Positions 42,666-51,425 of a stretch of 64,000 nt of DNA are shown piece after piece. A program made the position numbers and the translations under genes. The notes beneath the pieces are model-generated. The model saw only the letters and a list, made by a program, of their open reading frames with translations. It was not told where the DNA came from and made no database searches. Each line of letters begins with the position of its first letter. Positions within the stretch are counted from its first letter, which is position 1. The stretch spans positions 2,735,501 to 2,799,500 of the forward strand of contig NZ_CP152407.1 in the NCBI RefSeq assembly GCF_038958875.1, in the 5' to 3' direction. This stretch comes from Acidovorax sp. FHTAMBA (GTDB lineage: Bacteria > Pseudomonadota > Gammaproteobacteria > Burkholderiales > Burkholderiaceae_C).

Positions 42666-45600
42666 ATGTTTGAAAAACTCATTCGATTCTCGATCGAGCA
42701 GCGATGGTTGGTGCTTCTAGCGGCCCTGGGCATGGCGGCGCTTGGCGTCTTCAGCTACCAAAAGCTGCCTATCGATGCGGTCCCTGACATCACGAACGTC
42801 CAGGTTCAGATCAACACCCAGGCCGCAGGCTACTCGCCTTTGGAGACTGAGCAGCGGGTTACATACCCCATTGAGACGGTCATGGCTGGCCTGCCAAACC
42901 TGGAGCAGACCAGGTCGCTTTCGCGGTACGGTCTGTCGCAGGTGACCGTCATTTTTAAAGACGGAACCGACATCTATTTTGCTCGGCAGCTCGTCAACGA
43001 GCGTATCCAGGAGGCGCGCGACAAGCTGCCTGCCGGCATCACGCCAGCGCTGGGGCCCATCTCGACCGGGCTGGGCGAAATCTATCTCTGGACTGTCGAA
43101 ACCAAGGACGGGGCGAAGAAGCCCGATGGCTCACCCTATACCGCAACAGACCTGCGCGAGATTCAGGACTGGATCATCAAGCCACAGCTGCGAAATGTTC
43201 CTGGCGTGACCGAGATCAATTCCATTGGCGGCTTTGCCAAGGAATACCAGATCGCGCCAATCCCTGAACGCCTGGCTTCTCTGGGCGTGACACTGCAGGA
43301 TGTGGTCACTGCGCTGGACCGCAACAACGGCAATGTGGGCGCGGGCTATATCGAAAAGCGTGGCGAGCAGTATCTGATTCGTGCACCTGGTCAGGTGAAG
43401 TCGCTTGAAGACATCGGTAACGTGATCCTCAGCAGCGCCAACGGTGTTCCTGTGCGCGTTCGCGACGTGGCAGAAGTTGGCATTGGCCGGGAACTGCGCA
43501 CAGGTGCTGCAACAGACAACGGACGCGAAGTGGTCCTCGGCACGGTGTTCATGCTGATCGGCGAGAACAGCCGGACTGTCTCGCAGGCGGTGGACAAGAA
43601 GATGTTGGAAGTCAACAAGAGCCTCCCAGAGGGGGTACACGCGGTGACAGTCTACGACCGTACCGTGCTTGTTGACAAAGCCATCAGTACGGTGAGGAAG
43701 AACCTGCTGGAAGGCGCGGTTCTGGTGATCGTGATCCTGTTCCTCTTCCTGGGCAACATTAGGGCCGCAATCATTACCGCGATGGTCATCCCCTTGTCGA
43801 TGCTCTTCACGTTCACCGGGATGGTTCACTACAAGGTGAGTGCCAACCTGATGAGCCTGGGAGCCCTGGACTTCGGCATCATCATCGACGGTGCTGTCGT
43901 GATCGTGGAGAACTGCGTGCGGCGACTTGCCCACGCACAAGCGCACCACGGTCGGCCACTGACGCGGGCCGAGCGCTTCCATGAGGTGTTTTTGGCATCC
44001 CAGGAGTCACGCCGCCCATTGCTGTTCGGACAGCTCATCATCATGGTTGTGTATCTGCCGATCTTCGCGCTCACGGGCGTCGAAGGAAAGATGTTTCACC
44101 CGATGGCATTCACGGTGGTCGCCGCACTGCTGGGCGCGATGATTCTGTCGGTGACATTCATCCCGGCAGCGGTGGCCCTTTTCATCGGCAATCGGGTCAG
44201 CGAGAAGGAGAATTTTCTCCTTGGCTACGCCAAACGCCTCTATGCCCCGCTGCTTGATCGCGTGATGGGTGCCAAAACGCTGGTTCTCACCATTGCCGCT
44301 GTTGCAGTAGTCCTGTGCGGGTTGATCGCGACCCGCATGGGCAGCGAGTTTGTGCCCAATCTAAATGAAGGCGACTTTGCGATCCAGGCGCTGCGCATCC
44401 CAGGTACCAGCCTTTCCCAGTCAGTCCAAATGCAGCAGCAGATTGAAAGGACCTTGAAAGAGAAATTCCCCGAGATCGAGCGCATTTTCGCCAGAACCGG
44501 TACTGCGGAGATTGCCTCGGACCCCATGCCGCCGAACATTTCGGACGGGTACATCATGCTCAAGCCCGTGGACGAATGGCCTGAGCCGCGCAAGACCCGA
44601 GACGAGTTGCTTGCCGCAATTCAGGAAGTCCTGGGCAAAATTCCTGGCAACAACTACGAGTTCTCCCAGCCCATTCAGTTGCGCTTCAACGAGCTGATTT
44701 CGGGTGTGCGAAGCGACGTGGCGGTAAAGATTTTCGGTGACGACATGGACGTGTTGAACAAGTCCGCCGAAGAGGTCTCCGCAATGCTGCAGAAGATCCA
44801 GGGGTCATCCGAGGTGAAGGTCGAGCAAACAACAGGCCTTCCGATGCTCACGGTGAACATCGACCGCCAGAAGGCTGCACGCTATGGCCTTAACGTCGCC
44901 GACATCCAAGACACCGTGGCCACCGCCATCGGTGGTCGCGAGGCGGGCACCATGTTCGAGGGAGACCGCCGGTTTGACATCCTGGTTCGCTTGCCTGAGA
45001 CCCTGCGTAACGACCTGGAAGGGATGAAACGGCTCCCTATTCCGCTGCCGCGTTCTGCCAGTGGCACGGAGGCCAAGACGAACTTCATCCCCTTGGGCGA
45101 GGTCGCGACTTTCGAACTTGCACCCGGCCCCAACCAGGTGAGCCGCGAAAACGGCAAGCGGCGCATCGTCGTAAGCACCAACGTGCGCGGGCGCGATGTG
45201 GGTTCCTTTGTGGCAGAGGCCGAGCAAGGCCTGGCCCAGATCAAGATTCCTACCGGCTACTGGACGAGCTGGGGTGGAACCTTCGAGAACCTGCAATCGG
45301 CCACGAAGCGCCTGCAGATCGTTGTGCCTGTGTCTCTGCTGCTGGTTTTCGTGCTGCTGTTCGCAATGTTCGGCAATGCCAAGGACGGTTTGCTGGTATT
45401 CACAGGCATCCCGTTCGCTTTGACGGGGGGCATTCTGGCGCTTTGGCTTCGGGATATCCCGATGTCCATCTCCGCGGCCGTTGGCTTCATCGCGCTCTCT
45501 GGGGTGGCAGTGCTCAACGGGCTGGTGATGATTTCCTATATCCGCAGCTTGAGGGAGGGCGGCGTTGGACTTGACGAAGCGATCCGGGATGGTGCGTTGA

Positions 45601-45854
45601 CCCGGTTGCGCCCCGTGCTGATGACTGCCCTGGTGGCCTCGCTGGGCTTCATTCCCATGGCCATTGCGACGGGCACCGGCGCTGAAGTCCAGCGTCCCCT
45701 GGCCACCGTAGTGATCGGCGGAATTCTTTCTTCTACGCTGCTCACGCTTCTCGTGCTGCCGATTCTTTACCGTCTGGCCCACCGGCCCGACGAGGAAGAT
45801 GAGGACGTGTCTGCTGAGCCCTCGCATCCCCCGGACGTGTCCGCTCCCGTGTAG
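42666..45854 (+). CDS. czcA: CzcA Co/Zn/Cd RND efflux pump
   Basis: 1062 aa proton-driven heavy-metal exporter of the inner membrane. The helix-4 signature LDFGIIIDGAVVIVEN is the Co/Zn/Cd-type pattern, unlike the pump at 25738. The substrate-path region FVPNLNEGDFAIQALRIPGT and the terminal VIGGILSSTLLTLLVLP segment are intact. It is third of the structural genes czcCBA, 15 bp after czcB, and is followed by a terminator-like hairpin. Confidence 0.95.
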   Translation: MFEKLIRFSIEQRWLVLLAALGMAALGVFSYQKLPIDAVPDITNVQVQINTQAAGYSPLETEQRVTYPIETVMAGLPNLEQTRSLSRYGLSQVTVIFKDGTDIYFARQLVNERIQEARDKLPAGITPALGPISTGLGEIYLWTVETKDGAKKPDGSPYTATDLREIQDWIIKPQLRNVPGVTEINSIGGFAKEYQIAPIPERLASLGVTLQDVVTALDRNNGNVGAGYIEKRGEQYLIRAPGQVKSLEDIGNVILSSANGVPVRVRDVAEVGIGRELRTGAATDNGREVVLGTVFMLIGENSRTVSQAVDKKMLEVNKSLPEGVHAVTVYDRTVLVDKAISTVRKNLLEGAVLVIVILFLFLGNIRAAIITAMVIPLSMLFTFTGMVHYKVSANLMSLGALDFGIIIDGAVVIVENCVRRLAHAQAHHGRPLTRAERFHEVFLASQESRRPLLFGQLIIMVVYLPIFALTGVEGKMFHPMAFTVVAALLGAMILSVTFIPAAVALFIGNRVSEKENFLLGYAKRLYAPLLDRVMGAKTLVLTIAAVAVVLCGLIATRMGSEFVPNLNEGDFAIQALRIPGTSLSQSVQMQQQIERTLKEKFPEIERIFARTGTAEIASDPMPPNISDGYIMLKPVDEWPEPRKTRDELLAAIQEVLGKIPGNNYEFSQPIQLRFNELISGVRSDVAVKIFGDDMDVLNKSAEEVSAMLQKIQGSSEVKVEQTTGLPMLTVNIDRQKAARYGLNVADIQDTVATAIGGREAGTMFEGDRRFDILVRLPETLRNDLEGMKRLPIPLPRSASGTEAKTNFIPLGEVATFELAPGPNQVSRENGKRRIVVSTNVRGRDVGSFVAEAEQGLAQIKIPTGYWTSWGGTFENLQSATKRLQIVVPVSLLLVFVLLFAMFGNAKDGLLVFTGIPFALTGGILALWLRDIPMSISAAVGFIALSGVAVLNGLVMISYIRSLREGGVGLDEAIRDGALTRLRPVLMTALVASLGFIPMAIATGTGAEVQRPLATVVIGGILSSTLLTLLVLPILYRLAHRPDEEDEDVSAEPSHPPDVSAPV

Positions 45855-45861
45855 TTGAAAC

Positions 45862-45897
45862 GGTCCCGCTCGCTGATCGCGGGACCTTCCCTTTTCT
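45862..45897 (+). terminator. Terminator-like hairpin after czcA
   Basis: An 8-bp perfect stem GGTCCCGC / GCGGGACC with a 9-nt loop is followed by TTCCCTTTTCT. The next gene starts 20 bp later on the same strand, so this may lower expression of the downstream genes rather than end the operon fully. Confidence 0.6.
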
Positions 45898-45917
45898 CCA
45901 ACCCCAAAGGAAATGTC

Positions 45918-46298
45918 ATGAAACTCTCCCAACTCATTCTCGCAGTGGCGATGTCGGCCTGCGGCACGGCGTTCGCTGCTGACAACCATGGTCACGACAT
46001 CAAACCGATGCACGGTGGTGCTGTCGCCGAAGCCAAGGAGGTCGAGTACGAACTCGTCGCCAGCGCCGACAAGCTGCAGCTCTATATGCGCGATCATGGA
46101 AAGCCAGTTGCCGTGGCGGGAATGACCGCCAAGGTCACGCTGCTGGCAGGCAGCGAGAAACAGGATGTCCAGCTCCAAGCCGGTGACGGCAAGCTGGAAG
46201 CCACGGGCAGCTTCAAAGTCCCCGCCGGTACCAAAGCCGTCGTCGCTGTCTCGAAGGCCGGCAAGTCGGTTGCCTCTGTTCGTTTCACGCTGAAGTAA
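45918..46298 (+). CDS. Exported CzcB-N-like small protein
   Basis: 126 aa. A signal peptide (LSQLILAVAMSACGTAFAAD) leads to a mature part with HGHDIKPMHGGAVAEAKEVE, which resembles the HGG-containing N-terminal domain of CzcB-type adaptors as a stand-alone protein, and a beta-rich remainder. Possibly a periplasmic metal carrier for the Czc pump; that role is inferred. It has AAAGGAAATGTC before its ATG and lies just past the czcA hairpin. Confidence 0.65.
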   Translation: MKLSQLILAVAMSACGTAFAADNHGHDIKPMHGGAVAEAKEVEYELVASADKLQLYMRDHGKPVAVAGMTAKVTLLAGSEKQDVQLQAGDGKLEATGSFKVPAGTKAVVAVSKAGKSVASVRFTLK

Positions 46299-46450
46299 TA
46301 CGAAGCCTGGCTGGGGGGATCGCCCTCGCGACGCCCCAGTGTTGATCCACTTTCGGCAGTCCGTTCACGTCAAAGCAACTGACTACATAGCGGCGAGTTC
46401 GGTCAGCCCATCGGCAATATGCCTTTGCTGAAGGCAAAAAGGAGCGATCC

Positions 46451-46684
46451 ATGTCAATGCAGGCGGCACAGGTCGCGCCTTTTGCCAAACTGTTCTGGAT
46501 TTGGATCGGCTTGTTGACCTCCGTGTTTGTGTTTTGGAGGCTGCGGCGTATCTGGCTCAAACGCCATCCGCCAATGGACATAAAAATCAAGTACAGCCGA
46601 CGCTTGGCCAAGAGACTAAGGGATCGACAGGCAATGCGGTTGACATGCCGAAAAACACCGAAATCGCGGCATCGCCAGATGTAG
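46451..46684 (+). CDS. Small basic single-helix membrane protein, copy 2
   Basis: 77 aa. One transmembrane helix (LFWIWIGLLTSVFVFWRL) is followed by RRIWLKRHPPMDIKIKYSRR and a basic tail with LAKRLRDR. It is paralogous to the protein at 30606; the shared core is about 25 residues. It has AAAGGAGCG 8 bases upstream. Lying after the czc cluster, it repeats the arrangement seen after the first RND operon. Function unknown. Confidence 0.65.
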   Translation: MSMQAAQVAPFAKLFWIWIGLLTSVFVFWRLRRIWLKRHPPMDIKIKYSRRLAKRLRDRQAMRLTCRKTPKSRHRQM

Positions 46685-46798
46685 TCGAAGGAGGCAGACC
46701 GTGGGGTAAAAGTGCCGGAGTCGCTGACGAACCTTCAGCCGCTACTCAACAGCCTCAACAGAAAATGCGTATGTGCTTCGGCCCCGTAAAAACTACCG

Positions 46799-47224
46799 TC
46801 AGCGTGGATGGCAGACGCACGACTCCTCGTGTGCAGCGGACACAAGTTCGTCAAGAATCCCACAGTGCTGAGCCTCTCCACTGCCCGAGCAGCGTGAGCG
46901 TAGCTGCAGCAACTGCTTTTCTAGCGCCCGCATGCTCTTGAGCCTGGCGCGTACGCGAGCCAGTTGATCGTCCACAAGAACGTCCACATCGCCGCAGTGC
47001 GTGTCGGGCTTGTCCACAAAACCCAGCAGTCGATTCACATCTGCTAATGGCATGTCCAGGGCACGGCAGTGGCGGATGAAAGATAGGCGCTGCACGTGCT
47101 CCGCTTCATAACTTCGGTAGCCGTTGTCACGCCGCGGGGGTTCGGGCAGCAGCCCCTGCTTTTCGTAGTAACGGATGGTTTCAATATCCACGCCCGTCGC
47201 AAGGGCCAAGTCTTTGATCTGCAT
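46799..47224 (-). CDS. cadR: CadR/PbrR-type MerR family regulator
   Basis: 141 aa. The N-terminal MerR helix-turn-helix (MQIKDLALATGVDIETIRYY, then EKQGLLPEPPRRDNGYR) is followed by a dimerisation coil. Metal-ligand cysteines are in DTHCGDVDVLVD, and the C-terminal SRCSGSGEAQHCGILDELV and ESCVCHPR give the C-terminal cluster of Cd/Pb sensors. The start MQIKDLAL was chosen because a longer frame would run through the divergent MerR-type promoter. It faces the CDF gene and probably also activates the ATPase gene at 33905. Confidence 0.88.
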   Translation of the reverse strand: MQIKDLALATGVDIETIRYYEKQGLLPEPPRRDNGYRSYEAEHVQRLSFIRHCRALDMPLADVNRLLGFVDKPDTHCGDVDVLVDDQLARVRARLKSMRALEKQLLQLRSRCSGSGEAQHCGILDELVSAAHEESCVCHPR

Positions 47225-47248
47225 ATAACGCTCGCTGCAAGGTAGGTC

Positions 47249-47280
47249 TTGACACTGTAGCGGCTCCAGGGTTTTCAATA
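47249..47280 (+). promoter_or_regulatory. MerR-type promoter/operator of the CDF gene
   Basis: The -35 TTGACA (47249-47254) and -10 TTCAAT (47274-47279) are 19 bp apart. The arms ACACTGTAG and CTCCAGGGT form a 9-bp dyad (7/9) with a 3-bp centre, the same geometry as before the P-type ATPase gene. Confidence 0.7.
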
Positions 47281-47301
47281 CAAGCATTGAAAAGAAAATC
47301 T

Positions 47302-47957
47302 ATGTCCGCTCATTGCTGCGACCACAATGCCCCCAAGCCAGAGACCATCGTCAATCTACCCCGGTACCGCAAGATCCTATGGGTTGCGCTACTCGTCAAT
47401 ACCGCTATGTTTCTCATTGAGATCGGCGCGGGTGTTCAGGCGGGCTCTCTATCGTTGTTAGCCGACGCGGTGGACTTTGCCGGCGATGCTCTCAACTATG
47501 CCGTCTCGCTCGCCGTGCTGGCATCGGCGCTGGCCTGGCGCGCTCGCGCCGCTATGGCCAAGGCAGTGAGCATGATGGGTTTTGGCCTCTACGTGTTGGG
47601 CGCGGCGGTGTGGTCTGTATGGCACGGTGGAGCGCGCAGGCCATGACCATGGGCATGGTTGCGTTGCTGGCGCTGCTGGCCAACGTGGTTGTGGCGTGGA
47701 TGCTTTATGCCTTTCGCGAGGGCGACGCCAACATGCGCAGCGTGTGGCTGTGCTCGCGCAACGATGCAATTGGCAACGTGGCGGTCTTTATGGCGGCGCT
47801 GGGCGTATTCGGCACCAGATCGGCTTGGCCCGACCTGGCGGTGGCAAGCCTGATGGCGGCGCTGGCGTTGCATGGCGGCTGGACGGTGATGCGACACGCT
47901 CGAGTTGAGCTAGGTAAAAGCAAAGCGCAAGGAGATCAACATGCCCACGTCAGTTGA
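47302..47957 (+). pseudogene. Frameshifted cation diffusion facilitator (CzcD-like) gene
   Basis: The first part (MSAHCCDHNAPKPETIVNLP to GAAVWSVWHGGA) and second part (AMTMGMVALLALLANVVVAW to HARVELGKSK) are consecutive pieces of one CDF-type transporter in two frames. The break is a one-base shift near 47630-47640. The combined length is about 218 aa, with helix segments such as GSLSLLADAVDFAGDALNY carrying the D-x-x-x-D metal site. Either a pseudogene or a sequencing error. It lies under a MerR-type promoter opposite cadR, and its end overlaps the DUF3703 gene. Confidence 0.8.
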
Positions 47958-48312
47958 GTCATCGGGCGACAGCCGATTTGACGGCGCCGCGTTCGCCAAG
48001 TTGGTTCAGGGCGCGAAAGCTGCATCCTCCGCAGAGCAGGCCTGGCCTTACCTGGAGGCGGCCCACGTCGTGGGGCAACTGCACCTCAAATCTCACCTGC
48101 AGACCCACGCAGAGATGTGTAACTTAGCAGTGCGAACTCGAGATTGGCCAGAGGTGGCAGGGCAGTTGCTCAGGCTGGCGTTGGTGCCACTGGGCCACCT
48201 AAGCGGCCGCCTCCCGATAGGCAACCCTGGGCGGGCTACGGTGAGCGCGTTCGAGCCCTTGCCTGTGCGCCCCGAGTTGGCTGAGTTGATAACCAAAGCT
48301 CGCAATCAGTAA
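47941..48312 (+). CDS. DUF3703 family protein
   Basis: 123 aa. The segments YLEAAHVVGQLHLKSHLQTH, AEMCNLAVRTRDWPEVAGQL and GRLPIGNPGRATVSAFEPLP match the DUF3703 pattern (a His-containing helical protein of unknown function often found beside CDF or MerR metal genes). It starts inside the end of the CDF frame, with AAGGAG 8 bases upstream, so it belongs to the same transcript. Confidence 0.75.
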   Translation: MPTSVESSGDSRFDGAAFAKLVQGAKAASSAEQAWPYLEAAHVVGQLHLKSHLQTHAEMCNLAVRTRDWPEVAGQLLRLALVPLGHLSGRLPIGNPGRATVSAFEPLPVRPELAELITKARNQ

Positions 48313-48689
48313 ACCCCCGGTCGGCGAATTTCTTAGTCGGTGTCACGCTATCGAGGATAGAACGAATGAGCTGCAGTCGGATCCAGCCCCCATCACTAAA
48401 AATGGCTTCAAGCCACCGACTCGATTGCATGCGCCTCTGGCTGTAAATAACCGACAGTGTGGCATCGGAGCCAATCGCGTCGCCGATATCGATCTCAGGT
48501 GAGAGAGTGCGTATCGTGGTTGTTCAAGTGATCGTCATACGCCTAAGCCATTCCTGGCATTCGCAACGTCACCAGCGCTTGGCGGATAGAGTTGCGCATC
48601 ATGTTTTTCCACACCTGCACCAATTTTCGACTAAGTTTTTCTTTGAGGCGCCTCGTACTACGGATGGCGCTGCACCATAGGTTCGTCCG
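48313..48689. other. Intergenic stretch without a recognised gene
   Basis: No convincing coding sequence. A short minus-strand frame near 48580-48600 (MMRNSIRQALVTLRMPGM) and another at 48236-48430 lack ribosome sites and homology that I recognise. The stretch separates the metal cargo from the tnpS module and may be a scar of earlier insertions. Confidence 0.4.
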
Positions 48690-49856
48690 TCAAACTGACC
48701 AGCCCAGCTTGTGTGCGTTGCTGGTCTGATCATGGCGCGTGTCATCTTCCGTGTGCAAATAAATACTGGTGGTGGCGATGTTTGCGTGCCCCAGGTTGTC
48801 GCGCACGGCCTTGAGGTCCATATTGTCGCTTTGGTGAGTGCCTGCCGTATGGCGCATCCAGTGGGCGGAGGCCTGTTCCACATGGGCCGCTGCTGCCTCG
48901 TGGTCAGTGCCTAGGTTTCGCAGGCGCGCTGCCGTTTTACGGAAAATGTCCTTAATCAATTCGTGCACGCCACTGCGTCCCATGGGGCGACATCCACCAA
49001 TAAGGGGCAACAGCAGTGGGAGCGTATCTCCCTCTCGTGGTAGTAGGGCCAAGTTGCGTGCATTCCTGTAACGCATCAACTCTGACACTAACTCATCGGT
49101 CGCCGGAATCGCCCGCGTTTTGTCCCCTTTTCCTCGTATCTCCAGCCACCAGCGTTCATGCCCGTCTGCTCCGCGACGCCAGTAAAAATCTCCCATCGAG
49201 TTGTTGCAGACCTCAGAAATCCGCAGGCCACCGATGTAGAGGAGCGAGAAGAGCCACCGATATCGGGCCGCTTGGAGAGCGAGGCGAGGCGTGCCAGTGG
49301 GAAGGGACTCAATCGTTGCGCGTACTTGCGCCCAGTGCTCGTGTGGCAGGAACCTGCTGGTCTTGGCCGGTCGCGCCACAGATTTGCGGCGGCGCAGAGC
49401 TAAGGGGTTGCCCGCCAGATACCCGGCTTGAACCAGCCAGTTGAAGAGGCTGTTGAGGATCGAGAGTGCCTGGCGCTGGCTTTGCCGGTCCAGTGGCTTG
49501 GCGAACGGACGCCAGTGGGGCGAAGACCTCGGCGCCTTCTGCGCGACCTGCATGACCCATCGATCAACCGGTTGGGGATCTTCCAGAAAGGACTCGTAGA
49601 CCAGGAAATCCTCGTGGGTCAGATCGGACAGGGCCTTTCCATACTGGTGTACGCACCAAAGCAGCAGTCTTTCCGCCTCCTTTCGATAGCTGGCCAGCGT
49701 GGCCGGTGAATCCTTGTAGCGCGCCAGCCAAGCCAAAACTGCAGAGCGGTCGTCATTGGCCGCGACCTGGGGCAGGCCCTGGGCCCGATTTCGGCCACGC
49801 TCTCCGGAAAGATGAACGGGTAGCACCAAGCCGTCCAAGGGCTCAAGATGCGCCAA
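48690..49856 (-). CDS. tnpS: TnpS-like tyrosine recombinase, 5' end cut off by an IS
   Basis: 388 codons from a TTG to the stop. Catalytic residues are present: Arg in YIGGLRISEVC, His and Arg in HWMRHTAGT, His in NLGHANIATT, and Tyr in TSIYLH. In Tn4651-like transposons TnpS resolves cointegrates at a site between tnpS and tnpT. An ISL3 element is inserted at codons 10-11: without it the frame continues to ATG at 51388 (MSSLTVAPTVL then AHLEPLDG). A TAG inside the IS blocks in-frame read-in, so expression would need the TTG at 49856 or a later start. Confidence 0.85.
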   Translation of the reverse strand: MAHLEPLDGLVLPVHLSGERGRNRAQGLPQVAANDDRSAVLAWLARYKDSPATLASYRKEAERLLLWCVHQYGKALSDLTHEDFLVYESFLEDPQPVDRWVMQVAQKAPRSSPHWRPFAKPLDRQSQRQALSILNSLFNWLVQAGYLAGNPLALRRRKSVARPAKTSRFLPHEHWAQVRATIESLPTGTPRLALQAARYRWLFSLLYIGGLRISEVCNNSMGDFYWRRGADGHERWWLEIRGKGDKTRAIPATDELVSELMRYRNARNLALLPREGDTLPLLLPLIGGCRPMGRSGVHELIKDIFRKTAARLRNLGTDHEAAAAHVEQASAHWMRHTAGTHQSDNMDLKAVRDNLGHANIATTSIYLHTEDDTRHDQTSNAHKLGWSV

Positions 49857-49861
49857 AACTG

Positions 49862-51355
49862 GGCTCTATGCCGTTTTGTGTGGAACTTGACAACCTCAAA
49901 GACACCGATGCACCCATCCATCAGCCTGCGGCAATGCTGGTTGCAGCGGATTGAGCGGCAAATGCTCGAGCCTGGACATGCGCAAATACGCGATGGCAAT
50001 GAAGTGGCTGGCGGTTCTGAAGCCCCTGGCAGCTCGCTTGGCCTGCTGCAGCAAGCCGTTCATGGCCTCCACATAGGCGTTGCTGCGACTGTCCAGCATC
50101 CCGCGCACGACCGCGTCGAATCGTTCGCTCAAGGTCTTGGCCAGTTTGCGGAACGGCTCCAGGCGGCTGCGCCGCGCCCAGCTCAGCCAGCCCTTCAATT
50201 CCTTGCTGGCATGCTCCCTGTCGTTGCCCGCCGCTGCACTGGCGTAGACCGCGCGCAGTGCCATCTTCAGGCGCCACGCCCGCGCACTCTTGAGCGTGCA
50301 GCGCTGAAGCCAGTGCATCGCGCTGGTTTGCCTGGCGCTCCAGTCCCCGGGATTGCGGCGCATACCCCAGGCCAAACTCTTGAGCAGCTTGCGGTCGTTG
50401 TCGCCCAAGGCCTCCTTGATCGCCTGGGGCTGGGTGCTCATCTCTTGGCGCCGCACCCCATCCATCGCCTCGTTGGCCATGGCAATCACATGGAAGCGGT
50501 CGTAACTGATCTGGGCATTGGGCAAGGCCAGTGCTACGCCCTTGGCGTAGGCCGCACTCATGTCCTGGCAGACATGTTCGATCTGGGCTGGATCGCCTGC
50601 GTGTGCCTTGAGGTCGGCAGCGAAGTCCACCACGCTTTGGTGATCACGCCCCTCGCAAGCAAACAACAGTCGCTTGGCATCGAGGTCGTGCACCACGGTG
50701 ATGTAGTTCTGTCCCTTGCGCAGGCTGGTCTCGTCGATCCCCACCGTGCGCACCGTGCTCATGTCGTCCAGGGCGCGGGCCTGATTGACGTAGTACTCGA
50801 TACGCCGCCACAGCGCCTTGTCCGCACAGCGCAGCAGTGCAGCCGCCTGGCGCACCGGCAGCGTCTGGCACAGAGACAAGGCCAGAGCTTCAAACAAGGC
50901 AGTAAAGCCGCTGCCTTCGCGTGCCCAGGGCACCTCCATCTGCGTCGTCTTGCCGCAGGCCGTGCAGGCAATGCGCGGTACCTGGGCGTGCAGCCAGGCC
51001 TCGTACTGAAAGAAGTCCAGGTGCCGCCATTGGCGCTTGAGCCGGTCATGCACGCCTTGCCCTGCAGCCTGGCAATGGGGGCACGTCAGGCGATTGGCCT
51101 TGCAGGTGAGCTCGAAGTCGATGCGCCGACGTGCGGTGTCCAGTTCCACTTTCTCAACGCTCCACGGCTCCTGCAAACCCAGTGCGCTGGTGAACAGCGC
51201 CTCAATGCCAACACCCATCTTGCAATCCTCCTCAGCAAAAAGCACCGCCCGGTGGATTTGTGGACAACTCGGATTGCCGAGTTGCCCACAAGCCCCACCG
51301 GGCTCCACTACGATGGATTCTCGCTGTCAAATTCCACACGAAACGACGAGGAACC
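49862..51355 (-). mobile_element. ISL3-family insertion sequence inside tnpS
   Basis: 1494 bp. The ends GGCTCTATGCCGTTTTGTG and (reverse complement) GGTTCCTCGTCGTTTCGTG form inverted repeats that continue through TGGAA-TTGACA. The 8-bp target duplication CAAAACTG is perfect at 49854-49861 and 51356-51363. One transposase gene lies on the minus strand. The clean duplication means this insertion is recent or at least unrearranged. Confidence 0.93.
49896..51218 (-). CDS. ISL3-family transposase
   Basis: 440 aa. The N-terminal zinc-binding region has pairs CPHC and CTAC-type (LTCPHCQAAG, IACTACGKTT), followed by an HTH. The DDE core begins TVGIDETSLRKGQNYITVVH, the second Asp is in FHVIAMANEAMDG-adjacent YDRFH, and the Glu lies in SNAYVEAMNGLLQQAKR. 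The start MGVGIEALF has GAGGA upstream. Full length for the family and apparently intact. Confidence 0.92.
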   Translation of the reverse strand: MGVGIEALFTSALGLQEPWSVEKVELDTARRRIDFELTCKANRLTCPHCQAAGQGVHDRLKRQWRHLDFFQYEAWLHAQVPRIACTACGKTTQMEVPWAREGSGFTALFEALALSLCQTLPVRQAAALLRCADKALWRRIEYYVNQARALDDMSTVRTVGIDETSLRKGQNYITVVHDLDAKRLLFACEGRDHQSVVDFAADLKAHAGDPAQIEHVCQDMSAAYAKGVALALPNAQISYDRFHVIAMANEAMDGVRRQEMSTQPQAIKEALGDNDRKLLKSLAWGMRRNPGDWSARQTSAMHWLQRCTLKSARAWRLKMALRAVYASAAAGNDREHASKELKGWLSWARRSRLEPFRKLAKTLSERFDAVVRGMLDSRSNAYVEAMNGLLQQAKRAARGFRTASHFIAIAYLRMSRLEHLPLNPLQPALPQADGWVHRCL

Positions 51356-51388
51356 CAAAACTGTCGGGGCGACGGTCAAACTGCTCAT
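51356..51388 (-). pseudogene. Displaced first codons of tnpS
   Basis: ATG at 51388 starts MSSLTVAPTVL, which joins in frame to the tnpS body when the ISL3 element and one target-duplication copy are removed. These codons now lie on the far side of the insertion sequence. Confidence 0.75.
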
Positions 51389-51401
51389 GGGCCAAATTCT
51401 A

Positions 51402-51425
51402 TGGACATTAGAGTAATTATGTCCA
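51402..51425. promoter_or_regulatory. Candidate recombination site (rst-like core) between tnpS and tnpT
   Basis: TGGACAT (51402-51408) and ATGTCCA (51419-51425) form a perfect 7-bp inverted repeat with a 10-bp AT-rich spacer; two further outer bases on each side also pair. The layout matches a tyrosine-recombinase crossover core, in the place where Tn4651-like transposons have rst. Confidence 0.55.

Noticed and set aside
46501..46941. 146-codon frame overlapping the small membrane-protein gene
   Set aside because: Out of frame with the conserved paralogue and low in recognisable features; the 77-aa frame is supported by its copy at 30606.
48236..48430. 64-codon minus-strand frame at the end of the DUF3703 gene
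   Set aside because: No ribosome site or family likeness; partly antisense to the DUF3703 gene.
48690..49856. Reading the tyrosine recombinase as a phage or ICE integrase
   Set aside because: It is divergent from a TnpT-like gene inside a Tn3-type element, no att repeats or tRNA target were seen, and there are no conjugation genes.
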